Source: an uncultured Porphyromonas sp.
GTDB lineage: Bacteria > Bacteroidota > Bacteroidia > Bacteroidales > Porphyromonadaceae
Direction: 5' to 3'
Assembly (NCBI GenBank): GCA_905372565.1
Contig: CAJPPK010000003.1
Span: forward strand, 1 to 64,000
Length of the DNA stretch: 64,000 bases
Shown here: positions 17,600-25,138 of the stretch, one piece after another
Position numbering within the stretch: the first letter of the stretch is position 1
How the letters are laid out: each line of letters opens with the position of its first letter
Notes under the pieces: generated by a model
The model's database searches: none
Told to the model about the DNA's origin: nothing
What the model saw: only the letters and a program-made list of their open reading frames with translations
Made by a program: the position numbers and the translations under genes

Positions 17600-17607
17600 T
17601 ATCTTTG
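17600..17607 (+). promoter_or_regulatory. -7 element upstream of the cobalamin riboswitch
   Basis: TATCTTTG; transcription would begin near 17613, at the first pairing strand of the riboswitch. No -33 element is evident. Confidence 0.6.
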
Positions 17608-17612
17608 TCCCA

Positions 17613-17820
17613 GTATTGTGTCTACGGGGGCATTGTCTGTGTGTAGCCCCCAAAACGACTTAATAGGGAATCGAGTGAGAGTCTCGAACAGTCCCGCTGC
17701 TGTGTGCCTATCATACAGCTCGCTACGGTGAGGTCAGCCAGCCTCGACCACTGGTGGTTCTGTGCCACTGGGAAGGTCACGTGGAGAGACAGGGTAGGCG
17801 AGTCAGAAGACCTGCAATAC
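17613..17820 (+). ncRNA. cobalamin (AdoCbl/B12) riboswitch
   Basis: The conserved cobalamin aptamer elements appear in order: closing stem GTATTG (17613) with CAATAC (17815); AATAGGGAA; GTGAGAGTC; CAGTCCCGCTGCTGTG (the B12-box region); GCCACTGGGAAGG; and the 3' box GTCAGAAGACCTGC. Such riboswitches normally repress TonB-dependent corrinoid receptors or B12 enzymes when the cofactor is abundant. Here no such gene follows: the next recognisable gene, a DUF4254 protein at 18161, has its own -7 element. Downstream hairpins CACCTACT / AGTGGGTG (17899-17925) and GACATCCC / GGGTGTC (17854-17872) could be the expression platform. Confidence 0.88.
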
Positions 17821-18110
17821 CATTCAATGCTTCGAGGAAAGCTACAAGGTCGGACATCCCCTAAGGGTGTCGCTTGGAATTTATTCCCCAAAGAGGTCAC
17901 CTACTCTTTTAAATCAAGTGGGTGGATAGGTGCTTCACGTGCCGACATAATAGTTTAGTGGATTGGCCTCAGGAGGGACCATCGGTAGCGGAGTCTACTC
18001 CGCTCTCGACGCCCTACCTGAGGCTTATTCGTTTGTGCTACTTCATAGCCCTGTTTATTCCTTGGTGGATAGGGGTGGATGGTGCGTCACGCAGGTGAAG
18101 AGATTTTCTT
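17821..18110 (+). other. gene-free stretch after the riboswitch, with a nested palindromic structure at 17966-18024
   Basis: No convincing gene here. A TTG-started 60-codon frame (17963-18145) has no family I recognise. The notable feature is a compound hairpin: outer arms GCCTCAGGAGGG (17966-17977) and CCCTACCTGAGGC (18012-18024) pair with one bulge, and inside them AGCGGAGT-CT-ACTCCGCT (17987-18004) is a perfect palindrome. No T-run follows, so it is not a standard terminator. It could be part of the riboswitch expression platform, a separate RNA element or the scar of a small mobile repeat. Confidence 0.5.
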
Positions 18111-18118
18111 TATCTTTG
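18111..18118 (+). promoter_or_regulatory. -7 element of the DUF4254/GT9 operon
   Basis: TATCTTTG, 43 bp before the ATG at 18161. This would let the downstream genes be transcribed independently of the cobalamin riboswitch. No -33 element. Confidence 0.55.
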
Positions 18119-18160
18119 ATAGGCGCTACTTCGTACCATCCGTAGCTCCTGAGAATATAT

Positions 18161-18772
18161 ATGAAGCAGTTCAGTCAGTTAGCTATACGCATCTTCCAAG
18201 AAGCGATCCAAGTCTACCTCCAGAAGGGTAGCCACGATACTCCCTGTCAGGGAAATCCCTATCCAGCGCAGACTATCGAGTCGGATCTCTTCCGCAAGAA
18301 CTGGATCGACCATGCTCAGTGGGGTATGGAAGACCTGATCCGCGACCCCGAGATCGATCCCGTAGAAGCTCTCAAACTGAAGCGTCGTATCGACCGGAGC
18401 AACCAAGAGCGTACCGACCTCGTCGAGCTGATCGATAGCTTCTTCTACACCTACTTTAGCTCAGTGAAGCCTCACCCCGAAGCGAAGATCAACACCGAGA
18501 GCCCTGCTTGGGCGATCGACCGACTGTCTATCCTACAGCTGAAGATCCACTATATGAGCAAGGCTGTAGAGACGGCTTCGGACGTAGAGCTTCAGGCGAA
18601 GTGTCAGGCGAAGCTGGATGTGCTCAAGGCGCAGGAGGTGGATCTATCGACTGCGATAGATGAGCTACTCGAAGACATCGCTGCAGGACGTAAGTACATG
18701 AAGGTCTACAAGCAGATGAAGATGTACAACGATCCTCAGCTCAACCCCATGCTCAAGGGGCAGGAACTCTAG
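18161..18772 (+). CDS. DUF4254 domain protein
   Basis: A 203-residue soluble protein of a family found in Bacteroidota next to family 9 glycosyltransferases. Features: N-terminal helix AIRIFQEAIQVYLQK, the conserved NWIDHAQWGMEDLIRDPEID region, RRIDRSNQERTDLVELID, then SPAWAIDRLSILQLKIHYM and a C-terminal helical bundle ending KVYKQMKMYNDPQLNPML. The predicted fold is all-helical. Its molecular job is unknown; the neighbouring glycosyltransferase suggests a role in surface glycan or lipopolysaccharide synthesis. The next gene begins 20 bp later. Confidence 0.8.
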   Translation: MKQFSQLAIRIFQEAIQVYLQKGSHDTPCQGNPYPAQTIESDLFRKNWIDHAQWGMEDLIRDPEIDPVEALKLKRRIDRSNQERTDLVELIDSFFYTYFSSVKPHPEAKINTESPAWAIDRLSILQLKIHYMSKAVETASDVELQAKCQAKLDVLKAQEVDLSTAIDELLEDIAAGRKYMKVYKQMKMYNDPQLNPMLKGQEL

Positions 18773-18792
18773 CGCTCAGCTCTCCCCCTCCC

Positions 18793-19854
18793 GTGGCACG
18801 CTACCTCATCACCCGCCTCTCCGCCCTAGGCGATGTGGCGATGCTCCTTCAGGTACTCTATGCCGTAGCTGAGGCTAACGAGCAGCACGAGTTCGTCCTG
18901 CTCACGCAGCCGTTCATGACGGAGCTTCTGGTGAATTCCCCCGATAATGTCGAGGCGATGGCTATAGATGTGCGAGGGGAAGAGCGATCCTTGCTTGGAC
19001 TCCTGCGCTATGGAGGGCGACTTCATCGAGAGAACTTCGATGCGGTGCTGGATCTACATGATGTCCTTCGCACGAAGCTCCTACGTACCTATCTCTGGGC
19101 TACAGGGGTGCCCTTCCTTCATCTGAAGAAGCCCCGCCGAGAGCGCAAGCGCTTACTTCAGTACGGATATCGCAGTGATGCCGATGCCGTGCCTCCGATG
19201 TGGCAGCTGTATCTTCGTGTCTTCCAGCTAGCTGGACTTAAGGTGCCTGAGAGTATCCCTCCGATAGCTATCCATCCGCTCCAGCAGGAGGCATTCGAGC
19301 GACGCTATCCTAGCTTGGCCAAGGTCGAGCATGAGCGTCTTCGTCTGGGTATTGCTCCTTTTGCATCCTCTCCAGCCAAGACCTATGATCTGGAGAAGAT
19401 GAAGGAGGTGCTACGAGGGCTTGTCGCTACGGGGCGCTTCGATATCTTCCTCTTCGGTGCCCGAGGCAGGGAGCAGGCAACCTTGGAATCCTGGGCAAGT
19501 GAACTCGAGGGTGTGCGCTCTGTCGCCGGACAGCTCGACCTATCTGATGAGCTCCTACTCATAGGGTCACTGCATGGTATGGTCAGTATGGATAGTGCGA
19601 ATATGCACCTAGCCTCTCTCATGGGTGTCCGAGTGATCTCGGTCTGGTGCTGTACGCATCCGGCAGCAGGCTTCCTTGGTATCGGACAGCATCTAGAGGA
19701 CTGTGTCCAGCCAGCTGATGCCCCCCATCGTCCCTGTAGCATCTTCGGGGACAACAAGACCTGTCGCACTGGAGCAGACTATGCCTGCTCACGTGCTATC
19801 CCCGCTGAAACCCTCTTGAAGACGATCCTTCAGCTCCTCCCAGAGAACGAGTAG
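18793..19854 (+). CDS. glycosyltransferase family 9 (heptosyltransferase-like)
   Basis: Predicted ADP-sugar-dependent transferase for lipopolysaccharide core or a related surface glycan. The 353-residue protein starts with the family motif LITRLSALGDVAMLLQVLYA, has the N-terminal half with VLDLHDVLRTKLLR, and the C-terminal nucleotide-sugar part with LGIAPFASSPAKTYDLEKM and SMDSANMHLASLMGVRVISVW (about 262-282). The start is GTG at 18793, since the motif begins at residue 3. It is directly behind the DUF4254 gene. Heptose specificity is not proven; many Bacteroidota GT9 enzymes have other substrates. Confidence 0.9.
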   Translation: MARYLITRLSALGDVAMLLQVLYAVAEANEQHEFVLLTQPFMTELLVNSPDNVEAMAIDVRGEERSLLGLLRYGGRLHRENFDAVLDLHDVLRTKLLRTYLWATGVPFLHLKKPRRERKRLLQYGYRSDADAVPPMWQLYLRVFQLAGLKVPESIPPIAIHPLQQEAFERRYPSLAKVEHERLRLGIAPFASSPAKTYDLEKMKEVLRGLVATGRFDIFLFGARGREQATLESWASELEGVRSVAGQLDLSDELLLIGSLHGMVSMDSANMHLASLMGVRVISVWCCTHPAAGFLGIGQHLEDCVQPADAPHRPCSIFGDNKTCRTGADYACSRAIPAETLLKTILQLLPENE

Positions 19855-19884
19855 ACTCCGACCTACTATCCTCATAATTCCTCA

Positions 19885-20394
19885 ATGAAACTACGTATCA
19901 ACAAGCTCATCAGTGATGCGGGGCTAGGATCCCGCCGAGATGCTGAAGAGTACATCCGTGCCGGACGTGTCAAGATCAATGGGCGCAAAGCACAGCTGAG
20001 CGACCTTGTCGATGAGACCGATGTGGTCTTCTTCGACGAAGTCGACCTACCAGTCAAGGATCTCCTGCTAGAGCACCAAGCCGAGGAGAAACTACAGGCT
20101 AAGATCAAGAAGGATAGCTCCCGTGTCCGTACGCAAGACCGACGCACGGAGCGAGCCGAGAGCCAACGCCTGCAAGCTGCGCCTAAGAGTGCCGCTCTGC
20201 GTAAGACCAGCAAGAATAACCCCGAGAATAAGCGCCTCCACAAGCTACGTATAGAGGGCTGGGACGAGGACGAGATCTCCTTCGATGAGCGTCGGATACG
20301 TCACCGAGAGAGCGGACGGCGAGGTAGTGCTCGCTCTGCACATGCCTCCTCTCAGCGTGCTCGAGGTAAACGTGCCTTTCGAGACGAAGACTAG
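19885..20394 (+). CDS. S4 RNA-binding domain protein, pseudouridine-synthase-like N-terminus
   Basis: A 169-residue protein whose first 60 residues are an S4 RNA-binding domain (LRINKLISDAGLGSRRDAEEY, GRVKINGRKAQLSDLVDETD), the kind that begins RsuA/RluB pseudouridine synthases. The catalytic domain with its Asp (GRLD motif) is absent; the rest is a highly charged, probably disordered tail rich in Arg, Lys and Asp/Glu. It is therefore probably an RNA- or ribosome-binding protein rather than an enzyme. No frameshift is visible, so the short form looks intact. Cotranscribed with the genes on either side (about 30-bp gaps). Confidence 0.82.
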   Translation: MKLRINKLISDAGLGSRRDAEEYIRAGRVKINGRKAQLSDLVDETDVVFFDEVDLPVKDLLLEHQAEEKLQAKIKKDSSRVRTQDRRTERAESQRLQAAPKSAALRKTSKNNPENKRLHKLRIEGWDEDEISFDERRIRHRESGRRGSARSAHASSQRARGKRAFRDED

Positions 20395-20425
20395 TTCGCA
20401 TCCTTGCCCTAATTAACCCTGATCA

Positions 20426-20971
20426 ATGAAAGTATATATCGTACGTCATACATCCGTCCTACTCGATGGCAATGTGACCTGCTATGGTGCCACCGACGTG
20501 GATGTGCGTCCGACCTTCGAGGAGGAAGCTCAGCTAACGAAGGAGCGCCTACACGGCATTCCCTTCGATGGTGTCTTCTCCTCGCCACTGCAGCGAGCAC
20601 GTAAGCTCGCTGTCTATTGTGGCTTCGCCGATGCCGTCCTTGATGACCGACTACGTGAGATGAACTTCGGTAGCTGGGAGGGGAGACCTTGGGCAGAGCT
20701 CATCATCGATCAGAGCGTGGAGGACTTCTTCGCACGCTATATCCACGAGCCTACTCCAGAGGGAGAGTCACTGATGATGCAATATAATCGTGTCCGAGAC
20801 TTCTTCCTTGAGAAGAAGGCACAGGGCTATCAGCAGATCCTTGTCTTCTGCCATGGAGGTGTCATCAACTGTGCTCAGGCACTCACAGGGACTATCCCTT
20901 TGGCCGAGGCCTATGCAGCTATCCCAGCTTTTGGCTCCGTCACTGAGTTGGATTTCACGACACTCGCTTAG
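20426..20971 (+). CDS. histidine phosphatase, alpha-ribazole phosphatase-like
   Basis: A 181-residue histidine-phosphatase-superfamily protein. The catalytic phospho-His is in YIVRHTSV (residues 4-11); other active-site parts are FSSPLQRARK and LVFCHGGVINC. The N-terminal RHTSV...CYGATDVDV arrangement is typical of CobC-type alpha-ribazole-5'-phosphate phosphatases, which act in the lower-ligand branch of cobalamin assembly. No other cobalamin-synthesis gene is in the window, so the substrate is uncertain and a general phosphatase role is possible. A B12 riboswitch lies 2.6 kb upstream, outside this transcription unit. Confidence 0.82.
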   Translation: MKVYIVRHTSVLLDGNVTCYGATDVDVRPTFEEEAQLTKERLHGIPFDGVFSSPLQRARKLAVYCGFADAVLDDRLREMNFGSWEGRPWAELIIDQSVEDFFARYIHEPTPEGESLMMQYNRVRDFFLEKKAQGYQQILVFCHGGVINCAQALTGTIPLAEAYAAIPAFGSVTELDFTTLA

Positions 20972-21023
20972 CGAGTGTACTTACCTAGACGGTTGATTAT
21001 TCACATATTAATTATTCAAGACA

Positions 21024-21512
21024 ATGAAGTTTACCCAACGTATGCAGTCTGCTATCAATGAGCAGATCAACCTCGAGATGTTCTCTGCGAACACGTATCT
21101 CTCTATGTCCGCTTACTTCGCTCAGCGTGGCCTCGATGGTTTCGCTCACTGGTATTTCCAGCAGTATAAGGAGGAGCTCGAGCATGCTGAAGATATGATG
21201 CGCTATATCATCGCTCGTGGTGGTAAGGTGGAGATCAAGGCTGTCGGTGCTGTGGAGAACGAATATAACTCTGCCCTCGAGGTAGCAGAGAAGGCTTATG
21301 CCCACGAGTGCCATGTCTCCGAGAGCATCGAGAAGCTTGTTCGCCTGGCATCCGAAGAGCAGGATATGCCTTCGCAGGACTTCTTCTGGAAGTATATCCG
21401 TGAGCAGGTAGAGGAAGAAGCTAACGCTACTTCACTCATCGATCGTATCCGTCTAACCGAAGGGCACTCTCTGCTCTTCCTTGATAAGGAGCTTGCTGCT
21501 CGTCAGGACTAG
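21024..21512 (+). CDS. ferritin (FtnA-type)
   Basis: Iron-storage protein that oxidises Fe(II) at a ferroxidase centre and stores it in a 24-mer shell. The 162-residue length and four-helix pattern are standard. The ferroxidase residues are visible: Glu17 (NEQINLEMFSANTYLSM), Glu50 and His53 (EELEHAEDMMRY), Glu94 in the CHVSESIEKL helix, and a C-terminal EQVEEEANATSLIDRI helix. No haem-binding Met typical of bacterioferritin at residue 52 (here the segment is ELEHAEDMM). A hairpin terminator follows 38 bp downstream. Iron regulation is plausible but no operator is identified. Confidence 0.95.
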   Translation: MKFTQRMQSAINEQINLEMFSANTYLSMSAYFAQRGLDGFAHWYFQQYKEELEHAEDMMRYIIARGGKVEIKAVGAVENEYNSALEVAEKAYAHECHVSESIEKLVRLASEEQDMPSQDFFWKYIREQVEEEANATSLIDRIRLTEGHSLLFLDKELAARQD

Positions 21513-21550
21513 GATCTAGCTCTTCTCTCTGAGGCTTTGAGCCTCTGATG

Positions 21551-21589
21551 GCCGAGCGAGTAGGCGTCTTAGATGCCTGCTCGCTCGGC
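21551..21589 (+). terminator. rho-independent terminator of the ferritin gene
   Basis: GCCGAGCGAG pairs with CTCGCTCGGC, the stem extending inward (AGGC/GCCT), followed by TCTTTTTAT. Confidence 0.9.
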
Positions 21590-21600
21590 TCTTTTTATGT

Positions 21601-21715
21601 CGTCGATGGATATATCGACGTCCTTATTTGACCATTTTGACCACTTTGGTATCCTTTTTGCATTCTTTTGGGAGGCATTTCACTAACGATAGGAGACACT
21701 TGGGTAGTCCAAGTG
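21601..21715 (+). promoter_or_regulatory. grpE upstream region with direct and inverted repeats
   Basis: The 270-bp gap before grpE has no gene. It contains a small hairpin CGTCGAT/ATCGACG (21601-21620), a 9-bp-spaced direct repeat TTTGACCA, TTTGACCA, TTTGG (21627, 21636, 21645) and an inverted repeat CACTTGG-N5-CCAAGTG (21697-21715). These are candidate operator sites for the heat-shock genes, but no known regulator site (such as CIRCE) matches. No perfect TAnnTTTG is seen. Confidence 0.4.
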
Positions 21716-21786
21716 ATCCTAGATACCTATGCGTTTAGGGAATAAGCTACTCAATCACAGAACGAAACAAAGACAATAATAGACCT

Positions 21787-22377
21787 ATGAATGAAGAGAT
21801 GAAGACCCAGGACGAAGCTCTAGAGCAAGAAACTTCGCTCCAGGAAGAGGCTCAGCAGACCTCTGCGGCGACTAACCAAGAGGTATCATCGTCTGACGAA
21901 TTGGCAGAAGGGTCTGCCAGCGAACCTACTACAGAGGAGCGTCTGCAGTCCGAGCTGGATAAGCTCAAGGATACCCATCTGCGCCTCGTAGCAGAGTATG
22001 ATAATTACCGTAAGCGTACGCTCAAGGAGAAGAGCGAACTCATCCGCAGTGGCGGAGAAAAGGCGCTGACAGACCTATTGCCCGTGGTGGATGACCTAGA
22101 CATTGCCTTGGTCAACCTAGATAAAGCGACTGACCTAGATGCGCTGAAGGAGGGGATGCACCTGATCTATTCGAAGTTCGTCGACTACCTCTCCCGTCAG
22201 GGTGTGACAGCTATTGAGACGGCAGAGCAACCCTTTGATGACGAGCTCCACGAGGCTATCGCTACCTTCCCTGCACCTGAGGAAGCACTCAAGGGTAAGA
22301 TCATCGACTGCGTCAAGAAGGGCTATCGTCTACATGACAAGGTGCTACGTCATGCTTCGGTCGTCGTCGGTCAGTAA
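21787..22377 (+). CDS. grpE: nucleotide exchange factor GrpE
   Basis: Releases ADP from DnaK in the Hsp70 folding cycle. A 196-residue protein: acidic disordered N-terminus (about 1-55), long dimerising coiled coil (SELDKLKDTHLRLVAEYDNYRKRT, about 58-82), and the C-terminal beta domain with LPVVDDLDIAL, GVTAIETAEQPFDDELHEAI and the closing GYRLHDKVLRHASVVVGQ, all family hallmarks. dnaJ follows 30 bp later; dnaK is not in the window. Several candidate regulatory repeats lie upstream. Confidence 0.97.
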   Translation: MNEEMKTQDEALEQETSLQEEAQQTSAATNQEVSSSDELAEGSASEPTTEERLQSELDKLKDTHLRLVAEYDNYRKRTLKEKSELIRSGGEKALTDLLPVVDDLDIALVNLDKATDLDALKEGMHLIYSKFVDYLSRQGVTAIETAEQPFDDELHEAIATFPAPEEALKGKIIDCVKKGYRLHDKVLRHASVVVGQ

Positions 22378-22407
22378 GATGTACTAGTAGTATATTCCGA
22401 ATACATT

Positions 22408-23568
22408 ATGGCTACGAAAAGAGATTATTATGAAGTCCTTGGAGTCAGCAAGGGTGCCTCGGCTGATGAGCTGAAGAAGGCGTACCGAAAGCTGGCTATC
22501 AAGTACCATCCTGATAAGAATCCTGGAGATAAGGAAGCCGAAGAGAAGTTCAAGGAGCTTGCTGAGGCTTACGACGTCCTAAGTGACCCCGAGAAGAGAA
22601 AGCGCTATGATCAGTTTGGCCACGCTGGTGTCGGTAGCAGTGCTGCTGGTGGCGGTGCTGGAGGCTTTGGCGGTGGGATGTCTATGGAGGACATCTTCAG
22701 CCGTTTTGGTGACCTCTTCGGTGGCGGAGGCTTTGATTTTGGCGGTTTCGGTGGCTTTGGCGGTGGCGCAGGAGGCGGTCGTCAGGTGCTACGAGGTACC
22801 GACCTGCGTGCTCGAGTACGCCTTTCGCTCGAAGAGATCGATAAGGGCGTCGAGAAGCGCCTTAAGGTGAAGAAGCAAGTCCCCTGTAGTCACTGTCACG
22901 GAGATGGGACTATGGAGAAGGATGGCAAGCAGCAGTGTAGCACTTGCCATGGCTCTGGGGTCGTGATCACGGCTCAGCGGAGCATCTTCGGTATGATGCA
23001 GTCTCAGTCAGTCTGCCCTGATTGTCAGGGTACAGGTGAGCGTATCACGAAGCCATGTACCTACTGTAAGGGACAAGGCACACAGATTGGCGAAGAGGTC
23101 GTCTCCTTCCACATCCCAGCAGGGGTAGCCGAAGGGATGCAATTCTCTGTCCAAGGCAAGGGGAATGCTGCTCCTCGAGGAGGAGTACCTGGTGACCTTC
23201 AGGTCGTCATCCAGGAGGAAGAGGATCCTAACCTTATACGTAATGGGAATGATCTGATCTACAATCTCCTCATCTCCATCCCTACGGCCGCTCAAGGAGG
23301 GTCTGTCGAAGTCCCCACGATCGGAGGCAAGGCGCGCGTCAACATCGCAGCTGGTACCCAGCCAGGGAAGGTGCTTCGTCTCCGAGGCAAGGGGCTTCCT
23401 TCGGTCAATGGCTATGGCCGAGGAGATCTATTGGTGAATGTCAATGTTTACATCCCCAAGCTCGACAAGGACGATAGCAGTCTCAAGGCTATGGAGGGAG
23501 ATGCCTTCCAGCCTACAGAGGAGGCTCGTAAGAACATCGACAAGCACTATCGTCAGATGCTCCGCTAA
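22408..23568 (+). CDS. dnaJ: chaperone DnaJ (Hsp40)
   Basis: Co-chaperone that stimulates DnaK ATPase and delivers clients. The 386-residue protein has the full type I layout: J domain with HPD (YHPDKNPGD, about residue 33), a long Gly/Phe-rich linker (about 75-125, unusually rich in GGFGG), four zinc-binding repeats [24 protein letters not shown] and CTYCKGQG (about 152-220), and two C-terminal substrate-binding domains. It shares a transcript with grpE and ends in a very strong terminator. Confidence 0.97.
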   Translation: MATKRDYYEVLGVSKGASADELKKAYRKLAIKYHPDKNPGDKEAEEKFKELAEAYDVLSDPEKRKRYDQFGHAGVGSSAAGGGAGGFGGGMSMEDIFSRFGDLFGGGGFDFGGFGGFGGGAGGGRQVLRGTDLRARVRLSLEEIDKGVEKRLKVKKQVPCSHCHGDGTMEKDGKQQCSTCHGSGVVITAQRSIFGMMQSQSVCPDCQGTGERITKPCTYCKGQGTQIGEEVVSFHIPAGVAEGMQFSVQGKGNAAPRGGVPGDLQVVIQEEEDPNLIRNGNDLIYNLLISIPTAAQGGSVEVPTIGGKARVNIAAGTQPGKVLRLRGKGLPSVNGYGRGDLLVNVNVYIPKLDKDDSSLKAMEGDAFQPTEEARKNIDKHYRQMLR

Positions 23569-23590
23569 GGCTTCTCGCAAGAAACTATTT

Positions 23591-23634
23591 AGGTCGCCCG
23601 CCCCACGAACGTCTGTTCGTGGGGCGGGCGACCT
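23591..23634 (+). terminator. rho-independent terminator of grpE-dnaJ
   Basis: A perfect 20-bp stem (AGGTCGCCCGCCCCACGAAC and its complement) with a GTCT loop, then TTTTTTA. Confidence 0.95.
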
Positions 23635-23716
23635 TTTTTAGTGATTCCGATGCTCCTGGTTTTAGAGGGCTGACTTCGCTTGGGATAGCAGGAAGGATGC
23701 GAGCTTCTCCTCCTAG

Positions 23717-23795
23717 AGGTCAAGCTTCGTAGGAGCAAAGCTCTACCTTACCCCTCGCAGAGATATACCTCTGCGAGGGGTAAGGTTTACCTCAT
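23717..23795. repeat. family I 22-bp array (locus I-c, four units) that also forms a long hairpin
   Basis: Cores AGGTCAAGC (23717), AGCTCTACC (23739), AGATATACC (23761) and AGGTTTACC (23783), exact 22-bp period. Unlike the other loci, the spacers on either side of the third core are perfectly complementary, so 23745-23786 folds into an 18-bp stem with loop ATATAC. The array lies between the dnaJ terminator and the efflux operon. Confidence 0.78.
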
Positions 23796-23905
23796 TGAAA
23801 AGTAGGCCAACTAGCCTCATTTTTTTGCTCTATCTTGTGGGAAAATTAAACCCGAAGGCGTCTCTTTCCTCTTATTACACAGATCATCATAAAATAGACC
23901 GCTAT

Positions 23906-25108
23906 ATGACCCAACGCCGACTTATCACCACGAGCCTGAGCGCTTTGCTACTCCTCGCTGGTGTGTCCCTGATTCCTTCCTGCGGTAGTGGAGCAGGACA
24001 AGAGCAAGCTGCCCACCAGGAGACTCCAGAGCTCCCCGTACGTACGCTGGCTAGCTCTGACTTTTCCCTAGACAATAGCTACCCTGCCGTCATACGTGGG
24101 GAGGAAGATGCCGAGATCCGTCCGAAGGTTTCGGGCTTCATTACGAAGGTGTTCGTTAACGAAGGGCAGCCCGTTCGTGCAGGACAGCCCCTCTTTCAGC
24201 TTGACGATGTCACCTTCCGAGCTGCGGTTAGCCAAGCCACAGCTAGCCTTTCTTCGGCACAAGCATCACTCGCTACCGCACGACTGAACTATCAGAATAG
24301 CCAAGAGCTCCTAAGTAAGAATATCATTAGCCAGAGCAACTTTGAGGAAGTTGCTAATGCCCTGCGTAGCGCAGAGGCAGGTGTCGAGGTGGCGAAGGCT
24401 AACCTTACGTCTGCTCGTGAGAACCTCTCCTACTGCACTGTCACAAGTCCTGTGTCGGGGGTCATAGGCTCGATCAATTACCGCGTAGGTAATCTCGTCA
24501 GCCCACAGAGTGCTATGGCGCTGACGCAGGTGTCGAATACGAAGGTAGCCTATGTCTACTTCTCCCTTTCCGAGCGTGATTTGCGTACTTACACCCAGGG
24601 TGCTGGCGCTTCGGAGGACCTTCGCAAGAGATTCCCTAAGGTTCGTCTGCGTCTAGCCGATGGCTCTGACTACGGAGAGGAGGGTAGTGTCAATGGGATC
24701 AGTGGGGTCATCGACCCATCGACGGGAGCCGTATCCCTGCGTGTCGACTTCCCTAATGCCGAGGGACGTCTGCGTAGTGGAGGTGTCGGGACTATCCTTG
24801 TCCCCGCACAGACTACTGGAGCTATCCAAGTACCTCAGTCGGCTACGATCGAGATGCTTCACAAGAAGTTCGTCTACACGGTCGGGGAGGGGAATAAGGT
24901 GCAGTTTACCGAGATTACCGTCAGTCCCTACGATGACGGACAGAGCTATACGGTGACCGCAGGGCTGAAGATCGGCGATCGTATCGTCACGGCTGGCACC
25001 ACGACCATCAAGGAGGGGATGACGATACGTCCACTCTCGGAGGCGGAATATGCCGCCAAGCAGGAGGCTATCCAGAAGCAAATGATGGGAGCCCAGCAGG
25101 CTAAGTAA
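23906..25108 (+). CDS. RND efflux periplasmic adaptor lipoprotein
   Basis: Membrane-fusion subunit linking an inner-membrane RND pump to its outer-membrane channel. The 400-residue protein is a predicted lipoprotein (LLLLAGVSLIPSCGSG, acylated Cys near residue 24). The body has the paired lipoyl-like halves (IRPKVSGFITKVFVNEGQPV and CTVTSPVSGVIGSINYRVGN), the alpha-hairpin between them (about 105-165), then the beta-barrel and membrane-proximal domains (IVTAGTTTIKEGMTI). ATG at 23906 is chosen; the longer frame from 23795 adds a non-signal peptide. First gene of a three-gene tripartite efflux operon. Confidence 0.93.
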   Translation: MTQRRLITTSLSALLLLAGVSLIPSCGSGAGQEQAAHQETPELPVRTLASSDFSLDNSYPAVIRGEEDAEIRPKVSGFITKVFVNEGQPVRAGQPLFQLDDVTFRAAVSQATASLSSAQASLATARLNYQNSQELLSKNIISQSNFEEVANALRSAEAGVEVAKANLTSARENLSYCTVTSPVSGVIGSINYRVGNLVSPQSAMALTQVSNTKVAYVYFSLSERDLRTYTQGAGASEDLRKRFPKVRLRLADGSDYGEEGSVNGISGVIDPSTGAVSLRVDFPNAEGRLRSGGVGTILVPAQTTGAIQVPQSATIEMLHKKFVYTVGEGNKVQFTEITVSPYDDGQSYTVTAGLKIGDRIVTAGTTTIKEGMTIRPLSEAEYAAKQEAIQKQMMGAQQAK

Positions 25109-25138
25109 GTCTTTCACTGACTCGAACCAACGAAAAGG

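Noticed and set aside
17622..17958. Frames on both strands across the cobalamin riboswitch
   Set aside because: They translate the conserved RNA structure; the RNA explanation accounts for the conservation.
17963..18145. 60-codon TTG-started frame after the riboswitch
   Set aside because: No family, weak start codon, and part of it is the palindromic structure at 17966-18024. Kept only as a remote possibility.
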